Below, piece by piece: positions 44,542 to 53,369 of a stretch of DNA of 64,000 nt; position 1 is the stretch's first letter; each line of letters opens with the position of its first letter. Origin of the DNA: SZUA-100 sp965248135 (GTDB lineage: Bacteria; Pseudomonadota; Alphaproteobacteria; Rhizobiales; Rhizobiaceae). A program made the translations under genes and the position numbers. The notes under the pieces were generated by a model. The model did not search any database. It saw nothing but the letters and a program-made list of their open reading frames with translations, and was not told the DNA's origin. The stretch spans positions 2,367,661 through 2,431,660 of the forward strand of contig CBDFIN010000012.1 in NCBI GenBank assembly GCA_965248135.1, given 5' to 3'.

Positions 44542-45765
44542 TTATTTCAGCCCCATGCAACTAGCGTAAAAAGTGACCGTGGCTGGCCAGTCGGAAAATA
44601 CTCCCTTGACGCCAACTTTCTGGGCCAACACATCAAGCGTGGTGAACATATCACCATCATTGTTGATAGCGCCATTGCTGGTTTGGTAATACCAGCCACC
44701 ACCACCGTTCAATGGACCGGAGCGTTCCAGCGTCCAGGTGATAATATCAAGCCCGGCTTTCTTTGCCGCCTTTGCATAGGCTGTCGGTTGAAGTTCTCCT
44801 TGACCATCCAATTTGACCAGCACCCACATCGGTGGTGCGATCAACTTGACGCCTCTTAGGGCGAGTTCTTCCATAGTGGGCCGCAGACTGTTGGCATCGT
44901 CAGGATTAAACCCGTCGGTGCGGTAGCGCGCATCGAGCCACACGGCCTGTTTGCCAAACTCAGGATGCCGGGAAATAAGCTGAAGAATGTCGCCAAGGTC
45001 AAACGACTGGATGAAGACGTCGTTGGCAGAAATGCCTGCCGAGCGGTATTCTTCAATCAGTTGATCGATGTAATCCTGTTGCGAGTAGCTGCCCTCATAG
45101 GGCATCGGAACCGATGGCGATTTTAATTCCGGCACGAACTTGCTGCCGGCCTTGCCAATCAGTGCGATGCTTTCCTTGTGGGTTACAAGCGTGCCCTTTG
45201 CGGCATAAAGGTCGGTCCGCCAGCGGGCAGTGGCGTTCATGAAACCCTCAATAGTTTTGGCCTTCTTGTTGCCGGCATCCATCTTGCCATTGAGGCTTTT
45301 GAATTCGGCAAGTGTAATGTCGGAAGTGCAGCATTTGGCGCCCGCGCCAGGCGAAAATGGTTTTGTACATTTTGCGGCCAAATTCGGCCGGGCCAATATA
45401 TCGGTTGTGGTGGCAAGATCGCACTGCGAATGACGGCAAACCAGTTGCCGGTCTTTGGTGAAGGTGACATCGCATTCGATCATCCCGGCACCCATGAGGC
45501 TTGCGGCTTCGTAACCCTCCTTGGTGTGTTCCGGAAACTGCAAGGGCGCACCGCGATGGCTGATCGAAAACTGGCTTTTGGAAAAACTGTTTTCCACAGC
45601 GCATTTTTGCAGCCTTTCCTTTAAATGACCCTCATCCATGTCATTGACGAGATAAAATGGCCGGGGGCCAAGTTGGGCCGGTGTGTCGGCAAATGCGGCT
45701 TGCGAAAAAGCAATGATAGCGGCCAACAGCAATAGTGCTGCAAGATGTTTGCAAGGGTTGATCAT
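44542..45765 (-). CDS. Periplasmic glycerophosphodiester phosphodiesterase
   Basis: 407 residues with a signal peptide ending SQAAFADT. The GDPD barrel starts SISHRGAPLQFPEHTKEGYEAASLMGAGMIECDVTFTKDRQLVCRHSQCDL, with the His-Arg-Gly and Glu/Asp metal ligands and the catalytic second His. It ends DIITWTLERSG...GDMFTTLDVLAQKVGVKGVFSDWP. It splits glycerophosphodiesters to glycerol 3-phosphate and an alcohol. Extra cysteines suggest disulfides. Confidence 0.9.
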   Translation of the reverse strand: MINPCKHLAALLLLAAIIAFSQAAFADTPAQLGPRPFYLVNDMDEGHLKERLQKCAVENSFSKSQFSISHRGAPLQFPEHTKEGYEAASLMGAGMIECDVTFTKDRQLVCRHSQCDLATTTDILARPNLAAKCTKPFSPGAGAKCCTSDITLAEFKSLNGKMDAGNKKAKTIEGFMNATARWRTDLYAAKGTLVTHKESIALIGKAGSKFVPELKSPSVPMPYEGSYSQQDYIDQLIEEYRSAGISANDVFIQSFDLGDILQLISRHPEFGKQAVWLDARYRTDGFNPDDANSLRPTMEELALRGVKLIAPPMWVLVKLDGQGELQPTAYAKAAKKAGLDIITWTLERSGPLNGGGGWYYQTSNGAINNDGDMFTTLDVLAQKVGVKGVFSDWPATVTFYASCMGLK

Positions 45766-45852
45766 TTTACCGTTTCCTTCCGTTGAGCTGCGCCTAAATT
45801 CCGCTTTCCACGGTGCCGGTTTGAAGATAAACCCAATTCCATGAAAGGTTCA

Positions 45853-46491
45853 ATGAAACTCATTGTGTCCGACCTTGCTTCGGTGCGCGGCGGTGAGAAA
45901 ATTTTCGCCGATATCTCGTTCGAAGTAGCGCAAGGCGAGGTGTTGATTATTACCGGTCACAATGGATCTGGAAAGTCTACCCTGTTGCGCATTGTGGCTG
46001 ATCTGCTGCCAAATGCCGGTGGCGATATCAAGTTGGAGGGCAGACCCGACGGCGCACCCATAAGCTTCGATGAAAAACCGTTGCGCGAACATTGCCATTA
46101 TCTTGGGCCGGAAAATGCCATGAAGCCGGCGCTGAGCGTCGAAGAGAACCTGTTATTCTGGCAGCGTATGGATGACGAGCCGCATCTTAGTGTCGATGAG
46201 GCCATTGATATGGTCGGTCTCGGTTCGCTCAATCATGTGCCCTTTGGCCATTTGTCAACCGGCCAGAAACGGCGGATCGCCATTGCCCGGCTTTTGGTGA
46301 GCTGGCGGCCCATCTGGTTGCTGGATGAGCCGACATCTGGCCTTGACCGGCGCTCCGAGGCGCAATTTGCCGATCTCATGAGGGTCCACATCGAAGATGG
46401 CGGCATCGTTTTAGCCGCAACCCACATTCCCCTGGGTCTGGAAAATTCCGGCTCACTGGTGATGGATCGGCGAAGGAGTGTCGGCGCATGA
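45853..46491 (+). CDS. ccmA: Heme exporter ATP-binding protein CcmA
   Basis: 212 residues from ATG 45853, which has AAAGG upstream; ATG 45841 is an alternative adding four residues. ABC ATPase motifs: GHNGSGKSTLLRI (Walker A), LSTGQKRRIAIARLL (signature), WLLDEPTSGLD (Walker B). With CcmB and CcmC it releases heme-loaded CcmE for cytochrome c maturation. First gene of ccmABCDG. Confidence 0.95.
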   Translation: MKLIVSDLASVRGGEKIFADISFEVAQGEVLIITGHNGSGKSTLLRIVADLLPNAGGDIKLEGRPDGAPISFDEKPLREHCHYLGPENAMKPALSVEENLLFWQRMDDEPHLSVDEAIDMVGLGSLNHVPFGHLSTGQKRRIAIARLLVSWRPIWLLDEPTSGLDRRSEAQFADLMRVHIEDGGIVLAATHIPLGLENSGSLVMDRRRSVGA

Positions 46492-47147
46492 TGGCGCTTT
46501 TTCTAAGGGACGTCAGGCTTTCCTGGCGGGCGGGCGGCGGTGCGCTGACCGGCGTGATTTTTTTTCTTGCCGTGGTGACCGTCGTGCCGTTTGGTGTTGG
46601 CCCGGACCTCAACCTGCTGTCGCGCATCGGTCCGGCGATGTTGTGGCTCGGTGCGCTTTTGGCCTCGCTGCTTGGGTTGGAGCGGTTGTTTCAGGCCGAT
46701 CGCGAGGATGGTTCGCTCGATATAATGTTGATGAATGGCGCACCGATGGCGGCAATTGTGCTGGTCAAATGTCTGGCTCACTGGGTCACCACCGGCCTGC
46801 CGCTGGTGATCGCCACGCCGCTTTTTGGTATCTTCATGAATATCCAGCCACTGGGCATTGCCGCCACGGTCGCAACATTGCTCGCCGGCACGCCGGCAAT
46901 CACCTTTGTCGGTGCCGTTGGGGCGGCGGTAACCGTAGCATTGCCACGTGGCGGATTATTGTTAGCGGTACTGGTTTTGCCGTGGACCATTCCGGTACTG
47001 ATATTCGGGGTCAGTGCCGCCTATGGGGCGGTCGAAGATCCGGCGCCATTTTTGCCACCGTTTATCATCCTTTGCGCCATTAGCCTGTTTTATTCGGTAA
47101 TCGGGGCGCTGGGTGCTGGTGCGGTGTTGCGGTCGGCGCGAAGTTGA
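46488..47147 (+). CDS. ccmB: Heme exporter membrane protein CcmB
   Basis: 219 residues with six hydrophobic segments; the start overlaps the ccmA stop by four bases. FLRDVRLSWRAGGGALTGVIFFLAVVTVVPFGVGPDLNLLSRIGPAMLWLGALLASLLGLERLF is the conserved N-terminal half. It is the membrane partner of CcmA. Confidence 0.95.
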   Translation: MMALFLRDVRLSWRAGGGALTGVIFFLAVVTVVPFGVGPDLNLLSRIGPAMLWLGALLASLLGLERLFQADREDGSLDIMLMNGAPMAAIVLVKCLAHWVTTGLPLVIATPLFGIFMNIQPLGIAATVATLLAGTPAITFVGAVGAAVTVALPRGGLLLAVLVLPWTIPVLIFGVSAAYGAVEDPAPFLPPFIILCAISLFYSVIGALGAGAVLRSARS

Positions 47148-47266
47148 CCTGTGTTAAGTTGCCGATTTGCCGGTCGTGTTATTGCCCTTCGAACGCTTTT
47201 TGAGCGTAACAGACATGTTACACGAGGCCGATTGATTGAACAGGAAAGCCGGTCTATACAGCCGTT

Positions 47267-48037
47267 ATGAGTGATATTTCAACAAATATTGGTGGCAAGC
47301 CCCGGCTGGTGGATTTAGCTAATCCAACCCGGTTTCTGGCGCTGGTTCAAGCCATATTGCCCTGGTTGGCGATGCTAACGGCAGTGCTGTTTGTTGTCGG
47401 ATTGTGGCTTGGTTTTTCGGCCCCTGAGGATTATCAGCAGGGCCGCACCGTGCGCATCATGTTTATCCATGTGCCGGCAGTGTGGGTGGCGATGTTCATC
47501 TACATGGTGATGGTGTCGAGCGCCCTTGGGGTGCTGGTCTGGCGACATCCGCTGGCCGATGTGGCGGCGCGCGCGGCAGCACCCCTTGGTGCCGCATTCA
47601 CCTTTTTAGGCCTTGTTACCGGATCTATCTGGGGTAAACCCATGTGGGGTACCTGGTGGGTTTGGGATGCCCGGCTGACCTCGTTTCTGGTATTGTTGAT
47701 CATCTATCTCGGGCTGATAGCGCTGTGGCGGGCGATTGAAGAGCCGGCGCTGGCGGCAAAACCCGCCGCTGTTCTCATCCTGGTCGGCGCGATCAATATA
47801 CCTATTATCAAGTTTTCGGTGGAATGGTGGAATACGCTACACCAACCGGCCAGTGTGCTCAGGGCAGATGGCCCGGCGCTGTCGCCGGCGTTTTTGTGGC
47901 CATTACTGATCATGGCGCTGGCCTATTCGATGTTGTTCTTGCTGATGCACTTGATGGCCATGCGCAACGAGATTTTGCGTCGCAGAATTCGCGCCCTGCA
48001 AATCACCGCTGCCCGGCAGGTTGAGAGGGGTGAATGA
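47267..48037 (+). CDS. ccmC: Heme lyase subunit CcmC
   Basis: 256 residues, six membrane segments. The tryptophan-rich heme-handling motif reads WGKPMWGTWWVWDARLTSFLVLLIIYLG, with the flanking histidines in FIHVPAVWVAMF and VEWWNTLHQP. It attaches heme to CcmE. A 120-base gap separates it from ccmB; it may hold an internal promoter. Confidence 0.96.
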   Translation: MSDISTNIGGKPRLVDLANPTRFLALVQAILPWLAMLTAVLFVVGLWLGFSAPEDYQQGRTVRIMFIHVPAVWVAMFIYMVMVSSALGVLVWRHPLADVAARAAAPLGAAFTFLGLVTGSIWGKPMWGTWWVWDARLTSFLVLLIIYLGLIALWRAIEEPALAAKPAAVLILVGAINIPIIKFSVEWWNTLHQPASVLRADGPALSPAFLWPLLIMALAYSMLFLLMHLMAMRNEILRRRIRALQITAARQVERGE

Positions 48038-48041
48038 GGCG

Positions 48042-48230
48042 ATGAGCTGGATGGACGACAAATATTTCGGCTATATCGCCTCTTCATATACCATTTCGAT
48101 TGTGGTGTTTGTTATCTTTCTGGTGTGGATTTTGGCGCAGCACCGCGGTTTCAAGCGGCAATTGATGAAACTCGAGGAGCGCGGTATTACCCGCCGTTCG
48201 GCAAAATCCCTCCGGGGGCCGCGAACATGA
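48042..48230 (+). CDS. ccmD: Heme exporter protein CcmD
   Basis: 62 residues from ATG 48042; upstream GTG 48030 is also possible. One membrane segment (YTISIVVFVIFLVWILAQ) with a short N-terminal DDKYFGYIASSY typical of CcmD and a basic cytoplasmic tail. It stabilises the CcmABC-CcmE complex. It overlaps ccmG by four bases. Confidence 0.9.
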   Translation: MSWMDDKYFGYIASSYTISIVVFVIFLVWILAQHRGFKRQLMKLEERGITRRSAKSLRGPRT

Positions 48231-48832
48231 GCAACGAAGCGACATCGACTACCCGCAAAAACAGTGCCGGGCGCATTGTTCTGGCGCTAATCCCGTTTCT
48301 CATCTTTGCCGCTCTGGCAGCGCTGTTTTTTAAGCAATTATCCAGTGGTGGCAATCCGTCTATTGTTCCCTCGGCGTTGCTTGGCAAGCCGGCACCTGAA
48401 TTTTCGATGCCGGTTCTGGCGGGTCTTAAACGCGATGGTGTCCAGTTACCTGGTCTTAAGACCGCCGACTTTGAGGACAAGGTCAGCATTGTCAATGTCT
48501 GGGCATCATGGTGCGTGCCTTGCCGGGCAGAACACCCCGCGCTAATGGAAATCGCCAAGGATGAACGCATTTCGCTGGTTGGCATCAACTACAAGGACAA
48601 ACCAGAGAACGCGCTTCGGTTTCTGGGCCAGCTTGGCAACCCGTTTGCGGCTGTTGGCACCGACATCAAAGGTCGCGCGGCAATCGACTGGGGCGTTTAC
48701 GGCATACCCGAGACCTTCATTGTCGGTCCACGCGGTGTGATACGCTACAAACATGTCGGCGAAATCACCGAAAAAGTGGTGAAAAAAATGAACGCCGTGA
48801 TCAAGGTGGCGTTGCCCAAACAGGGCAATTAA
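48227..48832 (+). CDS. ccmG: Thiol:disulfide interchange protein CcmG/DsbE
   Basis: 201 residues from ATG 48227. Membrane anchor at about 18-38, then a periplasmic thioredoxin fold with the redox motif WASWCVPCRAEHP and the CcmG-type GVYGIPETFIVGPRGVIRYKHVG. It reduces apocytochrome c cysteines before heme attachment. Its end faces purH with one base between them. Confidence 0.95.
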   Translation: MSNEATSTTRKNSAGRIVLALIPFLIFAALAALFFKQLSSGGNPSIVPSALLGKPAPEFSMPVLAGLKRDGVQLPGLKTADFEDKVSIVNVWASWCVPCRAEHPALMEIAKDERISLVGINYKDKPENALRFLGQLGNPFAAVGTDIKGRAAIDWGVYGIPETFIVGPRGVIRYKHVGEITEKVVKKMNAVIKVALPKQGN

Positions 48833-48833
48833 T

Positions 48834-50450
48834 TTAGTGGCGAAAATGCCGGTGACCGGTAAACACCATGGCAATATCGGCGGCATCGGCAGCAGCGATT
48901 ACCTCGTCATCACGCATTGAACCACCCGGCTGAATGACCGCTGTGGCGCCGGCCTCAATAGCCGCCTGAAGACCATCGGCGAACGGAAAAAAGGCGTCCG
49001 AGGCGACCACGGAACCGACTGTCAGTGGCGTTTCGATATTCGCAGTCTCAGCCGCGTCGATCGCTTTGCGGGCGGCAATCGTTGAGGAATCCACCCGGCT
49101 CATCTGGCCCGCGCCAACCCCGACTGTCGCCCCGTCGCGCACATAAATGATAGCGTTCGATTTGACATATTTGGCAACCCTGAAGGCGATTTTTAAATCC
49201 GACATTTCCGCATCAGTTGGCTGGCGTGTGGTAACAATTGTAAGATCCATATCTTCAATTACCGCGTTGTCCCGGTCCTGGACGAGAAGGCCGCCAGATA
49301 CGGTGCGGGCGGAAAGGCCGGTTGCCCTTGCGTCTGCCATGCCGCCGGTTTTTAGCAGGCGCAGGTTTTTGCGCGCCGCGATCACCGCGAGCGCATCGGC
49401 ATCGATATCAGGCACGATAATGACTTCTGTGAACACTTTGACAATTTCAGTTGCAGTCTCCAGATCCAGCGGGCGATTAACGGCGACGATGCCGCCAAAT
49501 GCCGACACCGGATCGCAGGCCAGTGCCCTTTGATAAGCCTCCTTCAAATTCTTGCCGACGGCGACACCGCAGGGGTTGGCATGTTTGACAATGACCACGG
49601 CAGCTTCAGTTTCCGGATCGAACTCGCTTGCCATTTCGAAGGCTGCATCGGTGTCATTGATGTTGTTGTAGGAAAGTTTCTTGCCCTGCAGCTGGGTGGC
49701 GGTTGCGACACCGTTGCGGTTTTCGCCCGTGCGGTAAAACGCCGCCTGCTGATGCGGGTTTTCACCGTAGCGCATTATTTCCGCCAATTCGCCGCCAATG
49801 GTGCGATGGCGCGGCGCGGCGATTTCGAGTGCTCCACCAAACCAGTTGGAAACCGCAGCGTCATAGGCGGCGGTGCGGGCAAAGGCGGTTTGGGCCAGGT
49901 GCTGGCGCAACGCATAGGGCACATGGCTATTATTTTCCGCCAGTGAAGCGGCAATTTCGGCATAATCCTGCGGGTCGGTGATAATCGTTACGTAGGCATG
50001 GTTCTTGGCTGCCGCGCGGGTCAATGCCGGACCGCCGATATCGATATTCTCCACCGACGAGGCATAATCGGCGCCGGACTGAACTGTTTTTTCAAACGGG
50101 TAGAGGTTGGAAACCACAAGATCAATTGGTGCTATGTTATTATCAGCCATCTGCTGGAGATGATCGGCTTCACCGCGGACAGAAAGAATACCGCCATGCA
50201 CCCTGGGATGAAGGGTTTTGACCCGCCCATCCATGATTTCGGGAAAGCCGGTCACCTCGGCTATATCAAGCACCGCAAGGCCGCCGTTGGTTAGCTCACG
50301 GTAGGTGCCGCCGGTTGAAATTAGCTCAATGCCGTGGGAGGCGAGATTACGGGCAAATTCCAGTAGTCCGCTCTTATCGGCGACAGACAGGAGCGCCCGC
50401 TTGACCCGAACCAGATCGGGCACGGGGGTGTTGCGTGATTCAACGGTCAT
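48834..50450 (-). CDS. purH: Bifunctional AICAR transformylase/IMP cyclohydrolase
   Basis: 538 residues from ATG 50450; the frame is open further upstream but without family sequence. The N-terminal IMP cyclohydrolase/MGS-like domain (VKRALLSVADKSGLLEFARNLASHGIELISTGGTYREL, GFPEIMDGRVKTLHPRVHGG) is followed by the AICARFT domain (LRYGENPHQQAAFY, KHANPCGVAVG, SDAFFPFADGLQAAIEAGATAVIQPGGSMRDDEVI). It carries out the last two steps of IMP synthesis. Convergent with ccmG. Confidence 0.97.
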   Translation of the reverse strand: MTVESRNTPVPDLVRVKRALLSVADKSGLLEFARNLASHGIELISTGGTYRELTNGGLAVLDIAEVTGFPEIMDGRVKTLHPRVHGGILSVRGEADHLQQMADNNIAPIDLVVSNLYPFEKTVQSGADYASSVENIDIGGPALTRAAAKNHAYVTIITDPQDYAEIAASLAENNSHVPYALRQHLAQTAFARTAAYDAAVSNWFGGALEIAAPRHRTIGGELAEIMRYGENPHQQAAFYRTGENRNGVATATQLQGKKLSYNNINDTDAAFEMASEFDPETEAAVVIVKHANPCGVAVGKNLKEAYQRALACDPVSAFGGIVAVNRPLDLETATEIVKVFTEVIIVPDIDADALAVIAARKNLRLLKTGGMADARATGLSARTVSGGLLVQDRDNAVIEDMDLTIVTTRQPTDAEMSDLKIAFRVAKYVKSNAIIYVRDGATVGVGAGQMSRVDSSTIAARKAIDAAETANIETPLTVGSVVASDAFFPFADGLQAAIEAGATAVIQPGGSMRDDEVIAAADAADIAMVFTGHRHFRH

Positions 50451-50548
50451 TTCGGTGAATTTCCTGTGCATAGAGTGGCCGAACCAGTGAATCAGGATCG
50501 GCGCAGATGTGACAGCGGTTACCATGAATTGCTGAGCGAACAAACCGT

Positions 50549-50625
50549 TGGTGGAATTAATTTGACATTTGGCACCCATTTGCTGCAACGCTCTTTGCCA
50601 AATGCCAATTCGAAAATTCCACTGG
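50549..50625 (-). repeat. Palindromic repeat, diverged family C copy
   Basis: Reverse-orientation relative of 30233-30310: starts GGTGGAATTAATTTGACATTT and ends AAAATTCCACTGG, with paired inner blocks ACATTTGGC and GCCAAATGC. The following ATTCAATATCTTG matches the reverse complement of the linker used in other doublets. It lies in the divergent gap between purH and the small secreted protein gene; the rest of that gap shows nothing clear. Confidence 0.75.
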
Positions 50626-50765
50626 ATTCAATATCTTGCTGGTGGCTCGATCCCTACAAAATTACGGGAAATGGCGAGACATTGCAAAATTGTGATTTGG
50701 CAATTTGCGGTTTTCGGTTTAGTGTTTTGTCGTACGAATTGAGCTCAATTCCGGAGGAGGGAAAT

Positions 50766-51008
50766 ATGTACAAAATCATTACCGCGTCTTTGCTGGCCCT
50801 GTCGCTGTCGGCGGCATCTGCCCAGGCATGTTCATTTGGCGAGCGTTCTGCTTCCTATAAGCACGACCAGATGGTTTCGACCATGCCCGACAAAGCAGTA
50901 AAGAAACCTGGCGAAGCCATGTCGACCTTTGATCCCAAAGGCGAATTGGTGTTTGAAGACAATGCTGAAAAGACTGAAGTGCCGGTCAAGAAAGAAATCA
51001 CCGAGTAG
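50766..51008 (+). CDS. Small secreted protein of unknown function
   Basis: 80 residues; ATG 50766 follows a strong GGAGGAGGGAA. Signal peptide with cleavage near SAASAQA, then a mature part of about 60 residues rich in lysine and glutamate with a single cysteine at its start (CSFGERSASYKHDQMVSTMPDKA). Not a lipoprotein box. No family recognised. Upstream is the repeat-containing purH gap, downstream a GGGCG/CGCCC hairpin (51008-51023). Confidence 0.75.
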   Translation: MYKIITASLLALSLSAASAQACSFGERSASYKHDQMVSTMPDKAVKKPGEAMSTFDPKGELVFEDNAEKTEVPVKKEITE

Positions 51009-51176
51009 GGCGTAATTGCGCCCATCGGATTTCTCGCGCTTCAAACTGATCGAATGATGTGCTGACCAGTTTTGGTTGGCGCATTGTTTATGTGAGATTT
51101 TGCCAGCTGCAACTGGCTTTATAGAACAGCAAAAAGTCATACCAACTGCAACAAAGATCAACCTATGCCATCGTCA

Positions 51177-51197
51177 TCCGCCGACTTGATCGGCGGA
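51177..51197. terminator. Short perfect hairpin next to a repeat unit
   Basis: TCCGCCGA (51177-51184) and TCGGCGGA (51190-51197) form an 8-base stem with a five-base loop between two convergent genes. No T-run follows because a family B repeat starts four bases later. A terminator role is possible. Confidence 0.4.
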
Positions 51198-51200
51198 CCA

Positions 51201-51277
51201 CTAGTGGTCTGGCCGAAACGCTTGAATCCCTTTTCAGCACGTTCTTTTTCAAGCGTTTTGGCCACAAAGACCACTAG
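51201..51277 (+). repeat. Palindromic repeat, family B
   Basis: 77-base unit with outer arms CTAGTGGTCT/AGACCACTAG and an inner stem AAACGCTTGAA/TTCAAGCGTTT, flanked by GGCC on both sides. Near-identical copies lie at 60957-61033 and 63030-63106. Located between convergent genes. Confidence 0.92.
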
Positions 51278-51304
51278 CAGAACAATTTGGACTTGTGGCC
51301 GAAG

Positions 51305-51327
51305 ATTGGCCGGTCAAGCCGGCCAAT
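51305..51327. terminator. Hairpin with T-run near the rhomboid gene end
   Basis: ATTGGCCGG (51305-51313) and CCGGCCAAT (51319-51327) pair perfectly around a five-base loop. About ten bases later on the plus strand comes a run of six T. It could end transcription from the small secreted protein gene or from the minus-strand rhomboid gene. Confidence 0.45.
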
Positions 51328-51370
51328 GACGCACCGTTTTTTGGTGGGCCGAAATCAACTGCGTCTGGTA

Positions 51371-52156
51371 TTATTTCTTGCCGCGACCCCAGGGCTGACG
51401 TTGTTTTTTGCGCTGGACCCGCGGCACCGCCGTGTTGGCAGCACCAGATGAAACGCTGGGTTGAGGCTCCTGGTCGAACAGGGGCACATCGCGTCGGCGC
51501 ATAAAGACAATTAGTAACAGACCTGCAGCAGCACCGCCAACATGCGCCGACCATGACACCTGGCTGTCAGGCGAAAACAGCATCATGCCAAGCTGATAGA
51601 TAATCCAGCCACCGAGCACCCACATCGCCTTTAATCGCAACGGGATACGGCCAAGCGCCAACACCCAAACCCGCACGTGGGGGTGGAGCATGAGATAGGC
51701 ACCAATGACACCGGCACCGGCGCCGGAAGCGCCAATTAACGGTGCGTCCGAGTTGGGCAGCACCAAGGCATGGGCAAAGGCGCCGGCCGCAGCACATGCG
51801 GCATAAAACACCAGGAAGCGAAAATGCCCCATCGCGTCCTCCACATTGTCGGCAAAAACCCACAAAAACAGCATATTGCCCGCCAGATGCATGAAATCGG
51901 CATGGACGAACGAATAGGTCACATAGCTCGCCCAAGAGGGCAGCATCAGATATTGCGGCGGCAAGACCTTCAGATCGTTAACCACAGAGGGGATGAACCC
52001 GAAGGAAAGCGCCGCCGCCTGGCTGGTTTCAACATCGGCCAGGCCCGGTGTCTTTAAAAACAGCCAGATCAGGATATTGATAGCGATGATCGTCAGTGTC
52101 ACATACTGAACGCGAATATTTTGCAGCGGATTGCCGTCGTGCAGGGGAATGAACAT
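51371..52156 (-). CDS. Rhomboid-family intramembrane serine protease
   Basis: 261 residues, about six membrane segments. The catalytic serine is in LIGASGAGAGVIGAYL (GxSG) and the histidine in WSAHVGGAAAGLLL; TYSFVHADFMHLAGNMLFLWVFADNVED is the conserved loop before them. The C-terminal 45 residues are cytoplasmic and basic (VQRKKQRQPWGRGKK). It cleaves membrane-anchored proteins; target unknown. Confidence 0.93.
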   Translation of the reverse strand: MFIPLHDGNPLQNIRVQYVTLTIIAINILIWLFLKTPGLADVETSQAAALSFGFIPSVVNDLKVLPPQYLMLPSWASYVTYSFVHADFMHLAGNMLFLWVFADNVEDAMGHFRFLVFYAACAAAGAFAHALVLPNSDAPLIGASGAGAGVIGAYLMLHPHVRVWVLALGRIPLRLKAMWVLGGWIIYQLGMMLFSPDSQVSWSAHVGGAAAGLLLIVFMRRRDVPLFDQEPQPSVSSGAANTAVPRVQRKKQRQPWGRGKK

Positions 52157-52190
52157 CAGCGTTTTATTCCTGTGGCGAGCCGGTCAGCAC

Positions 52191-52766
52191 TCAACGGTTT
52201 TTACCCGGCGTCCAAAGCGTGTCAGATTTGCCGTAGTCGTTGGCATGGCGGGCAGCGACAAAGAGGAAATCAGATACCCGGTTGATATAGTGTAAGGCGT
52301 GTTGTGCGACCTGTTCATCTTCATTGGTCGCCAGTTCGACCATCTCGCGCTCAGCCCGTCGGGCAATGGTGCGTGCCAGATGAAGAAAGGCAGCAGCCGC
52401 ACTGCCACCCGGCAATACGAAGGAACGCAGCGGCTCAAGATCGCCATTCAACAGATCGATGTCTCTTTCAAGTCTTAAAACCTGTTCGGCGACAATGCGC
52501 AAGGCCGGTTGGTCTGCCTGATCAAAAGGCACAGCCAGGTCCGCACCCAGATCGAACAGATCATTTTGGATATTTTCAAGCATCACATCAAGCGGACTTG
52601 ACGCCGCCTCAAGGTTCGACCGGGCGACACCGATTGCCGAGTTGGTTTCATCAACGCTGCCATAGGCTTTTATGCGCGCATCTGATTTCTTTCTCCGTTC
52701 GCCCGAGCCGAGCGCTGTGGTGCCGTTGTCACCGGTTTTGGTGTAAATCTTGTTGAGAATGACCAT
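52191..52766 (-). CDS. Cob(I)alamin adenosyltransferase, PduO type
   Basis: 191 residues. The N-terminal ATP-binding motif YTKTGDNGTTALGSGERRKKSD and the core helix with RSFVLPGGSAAAAFLHLARTIARRAEREMV are characteristic. It makes adenosylcobalamin. The short membrane protein gene upstream on the same strand is a frequent neighbour in Rhizobiales. Confidence 0.93.
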   Translation of the reverse strand: MVILNKIYTKTGDNGTTALGSGERRKKSDARIKAYGSVDETNSAIGVARSNLEAASSPLDVMLENIQNDLFDLGADLAVPFDQADQPALRIVAEQVLRLERDIDLLNGDLEPLRSFVLPGGSAAAAFLHLARTIARRAEREMVELATNEDEQVAQHALHYINRVSDFLFVAARHANDYGKSDTLWTPGKNR

Positions 52767-52823
52767 TTGCGTTCAACTTTTGCCTGCTGTTGGGTTGACC
52801 TTAAGGGTGAGAACGCCGCCAAT

Positions 52824-53018
52824 TCAAGATCGTGTGGCAAAATAAAGTGCTGCAACGATCAGCGCAACAGCAATCACCTGGGTGATGACCCGCAACCGCA
52901 TCAGCTTCTGCGACAAGTTGGCGCCACCGTCTTTCGTCATGTTCCACAGGCCAAAAACCAGTACTACAGCGACGGCGGCCATGGCGATTAGGGCGAGTGA
53001 CTGCAAAAAGGGTGACAT
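52824..53018 (-). CDS. Twin-transmembrane (HIG1-like) small protein
   Basis: 64 residues with two membrane segments (LALIAMAAVAVVLVFGLW and ITQVIAVALIVAALYFA) joined by MTKDGGANLSQKLMRLRV. This hairpin layout and the SQKLMRLRV loop match alphaproteobacterial HIG1-domain twin-transmembrane proteins, relatives of mitochondrial respiratory supercomplex factors. A role near cytochrome oxidase is inferred from family only. Confidence 0.75.
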   Translation of the reverse strand: MSPFLQSLALIAMAAVAVVLVFGLWNMTKDGGANLSQKLMRLRVITQVIAVALIVAALYFATRS

Positions 53019-53369
53019 GGTATTCTCCGATGGATCGCGTGACCGCTATTTAGACCCGATTGGTCGGTTTATACCAGCAAACCTTTTGCTGCGTGCGGCG
53101 ATGCCGCATTCGCGGCGGAAAGGATCGCCTCGTCATTGAATTAACAGGAAAATCCTCCTGTTGCTGGACACCTTTAAAAATGATTCGATCAGTAGTCTCT
53201 TCGCTCACGGCGGGCGCTGCCCGGGCCTCCGCTGGGGCGGCGCATCAGCGCCGGTCGATTCCGCCCGCAAATTGATTTCATCAATTTGCACCTCGGGCTT
53301 CAATCGCTCCTGATGAGCCATGATCATTTTAAAGTAATCATGCTATGTTGCTGGTCAAACGGAGGAAAA
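53019..53369. other. Intergenic region without a supported gene
   Basis: About 350 bases between two divergent genes. The left part is the promoter region of the minus-strand pair. The middle (53200-53290) is rich in short inverted pieces such as GGCGCATCAGCGCC and AAATTGATTTCATCAATTTG. AAACGGAGG near 53358 is the ribosome site of the next gene. Confidence 0.4.

Noticed and set aside
51371..52156. Frames on the other strand of the rhomboid gene
   Set aside because: They lack motifs, while the minus-strand protein has the complete GxSG and His catalytic sites.
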